Assembly (NCBI RefSeq): GCF_034427435.1
Contig: NZ_JAXQNP010000003.1
Location: 1,240,001-1,304,000 of the forward strand
Reading direction: 5' to 3'
Source: Nitrospirillum sp034427435
Lineage (GTDB): Bacteria; Pseudomonadota; Alphaproteobacteria; Azospirillales; Azospirillaceae
DNA: 64,000 nt
The notes below the pieces were generated by a model. That model saw nothing but the letters and a program-made list of their open reading frames with translations, was not told where the DNA came from and did no database searches. Of this stretch, positions 54,996 through 61,994 are shown piece by piece. Every line of letters starts with the position of its first letter. Positions within the stretch are counted from its first letter, which is position 1. Position numbers and translations under genes: made by a program.

Positions 54996-55262
54996 ATGTC
55001 CGACACCTCCTCTGAGACCACACGCTGGAGCGTTTCGGTTTCTAAAAAGACCGATATCGCCGTTCGTACTTTCTTGGCTCAACGGGGCATGAAGAAAGGG
55101 GACCTCTCCAAGTTCATCGAGGAGGCGGTCAAGTGGCGGTTATTCGAACAAACGATGGCGGAGGCGCGGAGCGCGTTTGATGACATGCCGCCGGATGATC
55201 TCGATGATCTGCTTCGCGAAGCCGTCACCGCGACCCGCCAAGATCACACGCATGAAGCCTGA
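54996..55262 (+). CDS. Ribbon-helix-helix antitoxin (88 aa)
   Basis: The first strand and helices follow RWSVSVSKKTDIAVRTFLAQ then KKGDLSKFIEEAVKWRLFEQ, a clear RHH pattern. The acidic C-terminus (DDMPPDDLDDLLREAV) is the likely toxin-binding, intrinsically flexible part. The start is ATG 54996, or ATG 54984 with four more residues; neither has a good ribosome site. The PIN gene begins eight bases after the stop. Operators lie immediately upstream. Confidence 0.85.
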   Translation: MSDTSSETTRWSVSVSKKTDIAVRTFLAQRGMKKGDLSKFIEEAVKWRLFEQTMAEARSAFDDMPPDDLDDLLREAVTATRQDHTHEA

Positions 55263-55269
55263 CTGACCG

Positions 55270-55695
55270 GTGCGCGTCGTCGTTGATACCAACGTCCTCA
55301 TCAGCGCGCTGTTGGCAACGGCCTCGCTGCCGGCGCGCTTGGTGACCCTTTGGCGGGAGGGGCGGTTCAGCCTGCTCGTTTCAGAGAGCCAGTTGGACGA
55401 ACTCGCGCGTGTCACCCGCTACCCCAAAATAAGGGCGAGGTTGGCGCCGGCCGTAGCGGGCCAGTTGATCAACGACCTTCGGGGTATTGCGGAGATTGTG
55501 GGGCCTTTGCCGAGAGTCTCCGCCTCGCCCGATCCCTTTGACAATTATCTGCTGGCCACCGCCGTGGCGGGTGGTGCGGACTTCCTGATCACGGGTGACA
55601 AGCAGGACTTGTTAAGTTTGCGACGGTTCGAAGGCACCAAGATTCTAACCGTTCGCGACTTCCTGACCTTGTTCGGGTTTATGCCGACCCCTTGA
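55270..55695 (+). CDS. PIN-domain toxin (COG1569-like, 141 aa)
   Basis: The acidic active site is spread as in PIN nucleases: VVDTNVLISALL near the start, SESQLDELARV, DPFDNYLLATAVAGGADFLITGDKQDL in the C-terminal half. It is a Mg2+-dependent RNase fold, in VapC- and COG1569-like toxins. GTG 55270. Second gene of the pair. Convergent with the homospermidine synthase gene, 29 bp away. Confidence 0.9.
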   Translation: MRVVVDTNVLISALLATASLPARLVTLWREGRFSLLVSESQLDELARVTRYPKIRARLAPAVAGQLINDLRGIAEIVGPLPRVSASPDPFDNYLLATAVAGGADFLITGDKQDLLSLRRFEGTKILTVRDFLTLFGFMPTP

Positions 55696-55724
55696 GGCCT
55701 GGAAGGGAGGGAGCGCTCGCCCCC

Positions 55725-57146
55725 TCACACCACCCGCACGTTCTTGAACTGCCAGGCGTCATCGCGGTCCAGGTCCTCGGGGAACAGGGTTTCGCGGCCG
55801 TCCAGGGGGGACCAGTCGGTGTAGACGCCGACCACGGGGCCCAGGTAGGGCGTGGCGATTTCCATGACCCGTTCGAACGAAACCTCGTCGGCCTCGACGG
55901 GGCCCTGCGTGGGGTTCTCCAGGGCCCAGACCATGCCGCCCAGGACGGTGGCGCAGACCTGCAGGCTGGTGGCGTTGTTGTAGGGCACCAGCTCGCGCGC
56001 CTCGGCCACGGTCAACTGCGACCCGTACCAGTAGGCGCCCTTCTCGTGGCCGCACAGCAGCACGCCCAGTTCGTCGATACCGTCGACGATCTCGGTCATG
56101 AGCAGGCGCTGCCGCTCCTGCTGCACATAGCCCTTGCCCACGAACTCGTGGATCGAGGTGATGGCGTCGTCGCAGGGGTGATAGGCGTAGTGGCAGGTCG
56201 GGCGATAGGCGACGCTGCCGTCCTCGTTCCGCGCCGTGAAATAGTCGGCGATGGAGATGGCCTCGTTATGCGTGACCAGGAAGCCGTGGAAGGGCCCCTC
56301 CATCGGCGTCCAGGTGCGCACCTTGGTGCTGATGCCCGGGCGGTTCAGGAAGATGGCGGCCTGGCTGCCGAAGTCGTGGTGCTGGCCGTCCACGGGAAAG
56401 TGGCGCTCATGCGTGCCCCAACCCAGTTCCGCCGGCTGGCAGCCCTCGCTGACGAAACCGTCGATGGACCAGGTGTTGACGAACTCGCCCCGCTCGCGCG
56501 GACGGTCGGCCACCTGGGTGTCGCGCTCGGCCACATGCACGGTCTTGATGTTCAGGCGCTGGGCCAGGCGTGCCCAACCGTCGCGCGTGGTGGGCACGGC
56601 CACGTCCAGGCCATTGTCCTGGGCGATGTTCAGCAGCGCCTGCTTCATGAAGTGCGACACCAGCCCCGGGTTGGCGCCGTGGGTCAGCACGGCCGTGGGG
56701 CCGCCGGGGTAGCGGGTCTTCAGCTCCAGTGCCGCTTCGCGCAGGGCGTAGTTGCTGCGCAGCGACGGCGACAGGCTGGGGTCGGTGTAGCCGCCCACCC
56801 AGGGTTCGATGCAGGTGTCGAGGTAGAAGGCGCCGGCCTCCTGGCACAGCTCCACCAGCGCCAGGGAGGAGACGTCGACCGACAGGTTCAGGACGAAGTC
56901 GCCCTTGCGCAGCAACGGCACCAGGATGTCGCGGTGGTTGTCGCGGGTCAGCGGGCGGATCTGGAAATCCACCTGGTAGTGGGCCGCCTCGTCCCGGCCG
57001 CGCGCGTCGGCCGTGATGATGGTGATGCGGTCGGCGGTGATGTCCAGGTGCTTCAGCACCAGGGGAAGGACGCCTTGGCCGATACTGCCGAAACCGATGA
57101 TATAAAGTCGCCCGGGGATGGCGGCATGTTTCACGGAATGGGACAT
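55725..57146 (-). CDS. hss: Homospermidine synthase (473 aa)
   Basis: An NAD-binding Rossmann start (RLYIIGFGSIGQGVLPL) and the family blocks DTCIEPWVGGY, LTHGANPGLVSHF and FLVTHNEAISIADYF identify it. It forms sym-homospermidine from two putrescines (or putrescine and spermidine), releasing ammonia, with NAD+ as a cofactor that is regenerated. ATG 57146 follows GGAGAG. It is the second gene of the polyamine operon; the upstream decarboxylase provides its putrescine. Confidence 0.96.
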   Translation of the reverse strand: MSHSVKHAAIPGRLYIIGFGSIGQGVLPLVLKHLDITADRITIITADARGRDEAAHYQVDFQIRPLTRDNHRDILVPLLRKGDFVLNLSVDVSSLALVELCQEAGAFYLDTCIEPWVGGYTDPSLSPSLRSNYALREAALELKTRYPGGPTAVLTHGANPGLVSHFMKQALLNIAQDNGLDVAVPTTRDGWARLAQRLNIKTVHVAERDTQVADRPRERGEFVNTWSIDGFVSEGCQPAELGWGTHERHFPVDGQHHDFGSQAAIFLNRPGISTKVRTWTPMEGPFHGFLVTHNEAISIADYFTARNEDGSVAYRPTCHYAYHPCDDAITSIHEFVGKGYVQQERQRLLMTEIVDGIDELGVLLCGHEKGAYWYGSQLTVAEARELVPYNNATSLQVCATVLGGMVWALENPTQGPVEADEVSFERVMEIATPYLGPVVGVYTDWSPLDGRETLFPEDLDRDDAWQFKNVRVV

Positions 57147-57262
57147 AGTTAACTCTCCGGGCTTTACCAACGGTTGACCGACCGTCTGTTGCTGTCGCGA
57201 ATTCGCCGGCGTTCCTTCACGGGCGCCGGCCCCTCTGTTGAATTAAGAGCGCCGTGTTTGCC

Positions 57263-58633
57263 TCAAGCGATGCGGCGACGCAATATGCCGTATCGCGAAT
57301 TCCGCCGAACCGGGGCGGGGACCAGGCCTGCGGTCGCCACCAGCGGGGCGTCGCGGACCTCCACCAGGCGGGCCTGGTCGAAGCCGTTGAACGCCGTGCG
57401 CAAGGCGGCGCCGTAGGCGCCCAACTGCCCGATCTCGATCCAGTCGCCCTCGCGGATGTCGGCGGGCAACAGGAAGGGACCGCGCATGTAATCGGCGCTG
57501 TCGCAGGTCGGGCCCCAGAAGCTGAATTCCTGCAGCGTCTCGGCCCCGCTCTGGCGAATCAGGCGCACGGGGAAGCGCATGCCCAAGGCGCCGGCGTCGG
57601 CCAAGCTGCCATACGCGCCGTCATTGATGAAAAGCTCCGAGCCCCGGCGGCGTTCCACCTGGACGACGACCGAGGCGCCGGTGGCGACCAGGGCGCGGCC
57701 CGGCTCGCACCATACCTGCACGTTGGGCGCCAGGTTCATGGCCACCAGGCCGTCGCGGATGGCGGCCATGTAATCGGCCAGCGGGGGCGGGTCCATGTCC
57801 GGGTAGCGGGCGGGGAAGCCGCCGCCCACGTCCACCACGTCGATGGCGACGCCGGCGGCCTTCACCACGGCATCGGCGATGGCCAGCGCCCGGGTGTAGG
57901 CCTGCGGGTCCATGCACTGCGAACCGACGTGGAAGCAGACGCCCACCCGCATGGCCAGCGGCCGCGCCGCGCGCAGCAGGGCCACCGCGTCATCGAAGGC
58001 GGCGCCGAACTTGGCCGACAGGTCATAGGCGGCCTGGCCCTTGGGCATGGCCAGGCGAATCACCAGGCCCAAATCCGCCGCCACCGGGTCCAGGCGGGCA
58101 TCCACGCCCTCACCGCCGGGCACGCCCCCCCTGGAGCCTCCCTCGGCCACCACCTCGACGATCTTGGCCAGCTCATCGGCCGAGTCGAGGGAGAAGTCGC
58201 GCACCGCCTGCTCGAAATAGGCGGCGCGAATGGCGGCGCGGTTCTTCACCGGATGCATGTAGTGCACCGCCGCCGACGGATACATCTGGCGGGCCAGGCG
58301 GATCTCGGCGGGGGAGGCGCAGTCGAAGTGACGCAGGCCGCCCTCGGTCAGGGCGCGCAGCATGGTGGGGTCGGGGTTGCACTTCACCGCGTACATGACG
58401 GTGCCGCGATCGCCATCGCCCAGGGCCTGGGCCACGGCATCGTGGAAGGCGGCGATGAACGCGCGGGCGTTGGCGGCCACCTGGCGCGGACGCAGGCAGT
58501 GCATGGGTTCCGCCGGGGCCAGGCTGGCGACCAGGCTGTCCACGGTGGGCGCCGCCACCGGCAAGGCGGAGGGCAGGGACTGGGCGCGCACGCGGCGCAG
58601 CGGGGAAACGGCGGAACGGAAACGATAGGCCAT
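57263..58633 (-). CDS. Ornithine decarboxylase, alanine-racemase-fold (group IV PLP) type (456 aa)
   Basis: The PLP lysine is K84 in MYAVKCNP. The barrel blocks GVCFHVGSQC and DVGGGFPARYPD follow, with the phosphate loop CEPGRALVA and the catalytic-interface cysteine in PTCDSAD near residue 377. It would make putrescine from ornithine (lysine is also a substrate in this group). Two oddities: an N-terminal extension of about 35 residues before the barrel, and a Gly-rich insertion VAEGGSRGGVPGGEGV near residue 165 that other family members lack as far as I recall. ATG 58633. The leader contains structured elements and an upstream reading frame. Confidence 0.9.
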   Translation of the reverse strand: MAYRFRSAVSPLRRVRAQSLPSALPVAAPTVDSLVASLAPAEPMHCLRPRQVAANARAFIAAFHDAVAQALGDGDRGTVMYAVKCNPDPTMLRALTEGGLRHFDCASPAEIRLARQMYPSAAVHYMHPVKNRAAIRAAYFEQAVRDFSLDSADELAKIVEVVAEGGSRGGVPGGEGVDARLDPVAADLGLVIRLAMPKGQAAYDLSAKFGAAFDDAVALLRAARPLAMRVGVCFHVGSQCMDPQAYTRALAIADAVVKAAGVAIDVVDVGGGFPARYPDMDPPPLADYMAAIRDGLVAMNLAPNVQVWCEPGRALVATGASVVVQVERRRGSELFINDGAYGSLADAGALGMRFPVRLIRQSGAETLQEFSFWGPTCDSADYMRGPFLLPADIREGDWIEIGQLGAYGAALRTAFNGFDQARLVEVRDAPLVATAGLVPAPVRRNSRYGILRRRIA

Positions 58634-58810
58634 GGCTAAACCCCTATCCGGCGCGTCCCGTCGCTCTCGGGCGTACGGGGGCCGGCATCATTCGGCTGAT
58701 CCAGGGACCGCGAAGACTGACGGCGAGGCCAAAGGCCAGGGCCGTTTCAACAGCAGCGGTCGGTGGGAAGGGGAATGATCTGGTCTAGCGCCGTGATTGC
58801 CGGGCCATCG

Positions 58811-58853
58811 GGTCGATCTGTCGACCTTGAGACCTCAAAGCGTCAACTGACGC
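58811..58853 (-). promoter_or_regulatory. Three adjoining palindromes in the ornithine decarboxylase leader
   Basis: GGTCGA-N4-TCGACC (58811-58826), TTGAG-N2-CTCAA (58827-58838) and GCGTCA-N2-TGACGC (58840-58853) follow with at most one base between them. As RNA they would form three successive hairpins just downstream of the short upstream reading frame. Confidence 0.6.
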
Positions 58854-58871
58854 ATCAGGACCAGAAGGGGC

Positions 58872-58907
58872 TTACCGCTTCACCGCCCGTTTTATGGTGG
58901 AAAGCAT
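58872..58907 (-). CDS. Putative 11-codon leader peptide upstream of ornithine decarboxylase
   Basis: ATG 58907 to TAA 58872-58874 encodes MLSTIKRAVKR. A strong ribosome site GAGAGGG (58918-58924) sits at ideal distance. The peptide is basic, and the three hairpins follow its stop. Upstream frames with arrest or antitermination functions are known before speF in enterobacteria, and an Rfam speF leader class is known upstream of alphaproteobacterial ornithine decarboxylases. Whether this belongs to either is inference; the sequence match has not been tested. Confidence 0.45.
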   Translation of the reverse strand: MLSTIKRAVKR

Positions 58908-59165
58908 GATGTTGGTTCCCTCTCAAGGCCCGGCCCAGTCACATCGGCCGGATCTGCTCAAAAAGGACGCCTAACGTCGTTGCTTAACCATCCAAGGGTA
59001 CGGGATCATCGGGCGATGACCGAAACCCAGGGGCCAGGGGCACGTGCGGGTGCGTCGCGAAATTTGTATTTAGGCGATTTGCGCCCGTAAGCAAACTTAA
59101 ATTTTTGAAGGCCGGCCCCCCGCTCACCTCAAGGCTGGGCTGGGAACCTGCCGGAACCTTCCGTA

Positions 59166-60203
59166 TCAGGGGACGCTGCCGCCCTTGGCCGGGGCCGTTG
59201 ACCCCGTCTTGGCTTGGTCCGTCTTGGTGTGCGCCATCCAGGCCAGCAGGCCGATCACGGCGATGGGGGCCAGGGCCACCCAGCGGGGGTCGCTGTAGGA
59301 CAGGATGGCGCTGGCGGCCAGGGCGGCGTTGGCCGCCAGGATGGCCAGGGCCACCAGGTCGTGCCGGCCCAGCCGGCGCACCGCCTGCTGGTAGAAGTGC
59401 TGGCGATGGGCCTGCCACACCGGTTCCCGCCGCCACAGGCGCTTGGCCAGGGTCAGGGTGGCGTCGCTCAGGTAGTAGAGGGGCAGGATCAGGGCCGGCA
59501 GCCACAACCCATCCCCGGCCGCGCGCAGCAGCAGCCAGCCGGACAGGAAGCCCAGTGGCACGCTGCCGACATCGCCCAGGAAGACGCGGGCCGGGTGCCA
59601 GTTCCAGGCGATGAAGCCCAGCGCGACGCCGGCCAGCGCCAGGGCGTAGGAACTCATGAAGCCCATCAGGCCGGCGGCGAAATAGGCCGCCGCCAGGCCC
59701 AGGCCCAGGCACAGCGTCTCCACGGCGCTGATGCCGTCGATGCCGTCCATGAAATTGAACAGGTTGACGAACCACACCCAGGCCAGGCCGGCCACCAGCC
59801 GGTCCAGCCAGTGCGGCAACCAGCCCTGGAACACCAGGGACTCCGACGGCAGGGCGGATAGGCCGACGGCCACCGCCAGGACCTGGGCCAGCAGGCGCCA
59901 GCCGGGCGGCACCCCGCCCAGGTCATCGGCCCAGGAAATGACGGCCAGGGCCAGGGCGGCGGCGATGGTGGGCCACAGCGTGTCCATGTCCCCCGCCATG
60001 AAGCCGGTCACGGCCCAGGCGCCCAGCAGCGCCGGCACGACACCCAGTCCTCCGCCGCGCGGCGTGGGCAGGCTGTGGCTGGAACGTTCATTGGGCCGGT
60101 CCATGACTTGGCGGCGCTTCAGCCACCAGGTGGCGCCCCCCGTCAGGCCAAGCGCCAACAGGAAGGGCAGGAACAGGCAAAGGAAGGGCGTCAGGATGGA
60201 CAT
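59166..60203 (-). CDS. WecA/MraY-family polyprenyl-phosphate glycosyl-1-phosphate transferase (345 aa)
   Basis: A multi-pass membrane enzyme with about ten helices. The start RPNERSSHSLPTPRGGGLG holds the conserved basic loop. Catalytic/metal blocks are AVISWADDLGG and NLFNFMDGIDGIS, and the HxH-like loop is AHRQHFYQQA. It loads a sugar-1-phosphate (GlcNAc or relative) onto undecaprenyl phosphate for O-antigen, capsule or teichoic-type glycans. ATG 60203 (MSILTPF) is my start; upstream frame is open but not conserved. Same strand as the lipocalin-like gene with a 31-bp gap. Confidence 0.9.
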   Translation of the reverse strand: MSILTPFLCLFLPFLLALGLTGGATWWLKRRQVMDRPNERSSHSLPTPRGGGLGVVPALLGAWAVTGFMAGDMDTLWPTIAAALALAVISWADDLGGVPPGWRLLAQVLAVAVGLSALPSESLVFQGWLPHWLDRLVAGLAWVWFVNLFNFMDGIDGISAVETLCLGLGLAAAYFAAGLMGFMSSYALALAGVALGFIAWNWHPARVFLGDVGSVPLGFLSGWLLLRAAGDGLWLPALILPLYYLSDATLTLAKRLWRREPVWQAHRQHFYQQAVRRLGRHDLVALAILAANAALAASAILSYSDPRWVALAPIAVIGLLAWMAHTKTDQAKTGSTAPAKGGSVP

Positions 60204-60234
60204 GGGGCCCTGTTGTAAGCGACTCGGGGTGGCT

Positions 60235-60792
60235 TCACAAGGCCGGGCGGGGATGGTGTCTTGTCCTGCGGCCACTTATCGCGCGGCTGGGGGGGCACGG
60301 GGCCTTGCGCCACACCGAATAGGCCACTGTGCCGTCGCCCGAGGCGCTGGCGGGCACGCCATAGCTCAGCAGGCCGCCGTCATAAGTGTAGTCCCGCACC
60401 TGGCGCTTGCCCTCCCAGTTGGGGAAGCTGGCCGCCTGCACGTCGAAGACCAGTTGGTGATGCTCCCGGTCGATATGGACGGTGCCGAAGTGGGTGCTGG
60501 AGCCCAGGACGGCCTGCCGATACTCCTCCGCCGTGCCTTGGGTCTTTACGCCGCTGGCGAAGGCGGGCCGGCCCACCCGGAAGATCTGCATGTTGTAGCG
60601 CCCCGCCGAATTGACGGTCAGGAGGCCCAGCGGGTGCTCGCCATAGTTGGTCGTGCGGCTGCCATCGGCGTGGATTTCATAGGCCGCGTCCATCACCCAG
60701 GTGCCCTCCAGTGTGGGCAGGTCGGCGGCCCGGGCGGTGCCCACGGAGGCGGCCAGCAGGGCCAGGACGGGCAGCATCTTGTCGCAACGCAT
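60235..60792 (-). CDS. Secreted lipocalin-like protein (185 aa)
   Basis: A signal peptide (MRCDKMLPVLALLAASVGTA, ending RA) precedes a lipocalin_5-like fold: LEGTWVMDAAYEIHADGSR, YGEHPLGLLTVNSAGRYNMQ, then YTYDGGLLSYG. Family members are periplasmic and bind small hydrophobic molecules; function here is unknown. ATG 60792 has GAGGGA. It is divergent from the CGNR regulator across the twin operators, so it is a probable target of that regulator. Confidence 0.85.
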   Translation of the reverse strand: MRCDKMLPVLALLAASVGTARAADLPTLEGTWVMDAAYEIHADGSRTTNYGEHPLGLLTVNSAGRYNMQIFRVGRPAFASGVKTQGTAEEYRQAVLGSSTHFGTVHIDREHHQLVFDVQAASFPNWEGKRQVRDYTYDGGLLSYGVPASASGDGTVAYSVWRKAPCPPSRAISGRRTRHHPRPAL

Positions 60793-60810
60793 CGGAGGGT
60801 CCCTCGCTTG

Positions 60811-60833
60811 TGTAACCAGTTTATCAGGTTTCA
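60811..60833. promoter_or_regulatory. Operator 1 of the CGNR/lipocalin pair
   Basis: TGTAACC-N9-GGTTTCA, an imperfect palindrome (6 of 7 arm positions pair), 18 bp upstream of the lipocalin-like gene's start. Confidence 0.6.
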
Positions 60834-60858
60834 GTGGCGCGATGGTTGTCATGGGATG

Positions 60859-60881
60859 TGAAACCTGTCAATACGGTTACA
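60859..60881. promoter_or_regulatory. Operator 2 of the CGNR/lipocalin pair
   Basis: TGAAACC-N9-GGTTACA, the mirror image of operator 1, with centres 48 bp apart. It contains a minus-strand TTGACA (60866-60871) and ends on the first base of the CGNR start codon. Confidence 0.6.
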
Positions 60882-61495
60882 TGCGACATGACGACCATCA
60901 CCATGCTCCCTTGCACCATGCTCCCTTGGCGGAAGAGCGCGACGGCTTCCGCTTCCGGGGTGGCTGCCCGGCCATCGACCTCCCAGCCACCTTGCAGGCG
61001 CGACTGAAGCCTGCGCCGCGGGAACTGCTGGCGACGCCGGAGGATGTGCGGCGCTGGATGGTGGCGGCTGGCCTGACCGACGTGGCCCCGCCGGCGGATG
61101 AGGGGGATTTGGCGCTGGCGCGGCACCTGCGCGAGGCGATCTATGACTTGGCCGTCCATTGGCATGGCGGCAGCGGCCCGCCCGGTGGCGGCCTCGATTC
61201 GGCGTTGGATATGCTGAATCAGGTGGCCGCCCTGCCGGCGGCGACACCCGCCCTGTCCCAGGCGGGGGGCGTGCGTCTCTCGGGCCCCATGACGGCCTTC
61301 ATCGCCACGGTGGCGCGCGACGCGGTGCACCTGTTCGGCAGCGGGGCGCCCATCCGGCAATGCCAGTCACCCGCCTGCACCCTGTTCTTCGTCGACACGT
61401 CCCGCGCCGGCGACCGCCGCTGGTGCTCCATGAAAGGATGCGGCACCAAGGCCAAGGTGGCCGAATTCCGCCGGCGCCAGCGCAGAGCGAGCTAA
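60881..61495 (+). CDS. CGNR zinc-finger transcriptional regulator (ABATE-type, 204 aa)
   Basis: The N-terminal ABATE-like domain (FRFRGGCPAIDLPATL on) is followed by the C-terminal zinc ribbon: CQSPACTLFFVDTSRAGDRRWCSMKGCGTKAKVAEFRRR. The name-giving CGNR is CGTK here, but the four Cys are in place. These are small ligand-responsive regulators. ATG 60881 is the likely start; ATG 60851 is an in-frame alternative. It would then have almost no leader or overlap operator 2. Divergent from the lipocalin-like gene. Confidence 0.88.
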   Translation: MRHDDHHHAPLHHAPLAEERDGFRFRGGCPAIDLPATLQARLKPAPRELLATPEDVRRWMVAAGLTDVAPPADEGDLALARHLREAIYDLAVHWHGGSGPPGGGLDSALDMLNQVAALPAATPALSQAGGVRLSGPMTAFIATVARDAVHLFGSGAPIRQCQSPACTLFFVDTSRAGDRRWCSMKGCGTKAKVAEFRRRQRRAS

Positions 61496-61512
61496 ATTTC
61501 CTTGGTGCGCAT

Positions 61513-61935
61513 TTAGTTTTTTGTCGCCTTTCCGAAATAGAATCCAAGTATGACGGTTAGTGCATTTGTCAATACAGAGGGTATTTCCTTTTGGCTTCCT
61601 GAAATTGTTATATATCCAATCAATAACATGATTGACACTGCTATTATTGCGGCGACGCCATCGGAATGAAGAAGCGTCTCTAAAATATTCTTTCTTATTT
61701 TTATAGATCTTATTCTATCTAATAATAAAACATCATTACGGATAAGTTCGGAATCGCCATCCTTGATGAAAACATAATTCATCAAATTCTTTTCGGTATC
61801 TGATTTGTCGAAGCAGACGGCAATCAACGTTCCGCCTAAAAAATCCCTCCTTATTGACCCAACGTATATATTGTAAATTCCATCATTATTTTTCTTAATT
61901 GTTTCAATGGCTAGCTGCGAATCCATTGTGGTCAT
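61513..61935 (-). CDS. A+T-rich orphan membrane protein (140 aa)
   Basis: MTTMDSQLAIETIKKNNDG and the following beta-rich stretch with NIYVGSIRRDFLGG, then two helices (AAIIAVSIMLLIGYITI and LTNALTVILGFYFG). G+C is roughly 37%, far below the neighbours, with AT-ending codons throughout. No family recognised. It lies alone between the CGNR gene and phaC, suggesting acquisition from elsewhere. Confidence 0.65.
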   Translation of the reverse strand: MTTMDSQLAIETIKKNNDGIYNIYVGSIRRDFLGGTLIAVCFDKSDTEKNLMNYVFIKDGDSELIRNDVLLLDRIRSIKIRKNILETLLHSDGVAAIIAVSIMLLIGYITISGSQKEIPSVLTNALTVILGFYFGKATKN

Positions 61936-61953
61936 TGCCCCGATTCCGTTGAA

Positions 61954-61981
61954 TGGCGGCCCGCAAAATAGCGGGCCGCCA
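61954..61981. terminator. Hairpin after phaC
   Basis: TGGCGGCCCGC-N6-GCGGGCCGCCA, an 11-bp perfect stem 13 bp downstream of the phaC stop and 18 bp upstream of the orphan gene. No T-run on the minus strand. Confidence 0.6.
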
Positions 61982-61994
61982 CTATAAACAGTAT

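Larger units (their letters stand above)
58634..59165. other. Leader and intergenic region upstream of the ornithine decarboxylase gene (532 bp)
   Basis: No ordinary gene. On the minus strand it has a short reading frame (58872-58907) and three adjoining palindromes (58811-58853). CCGGCC-N10-GGCCGG lies at 58930-58951. Beyond, at 59070-59110, is an A+T-rich patch near the end of the transferase gene. Confidence 0.6.
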
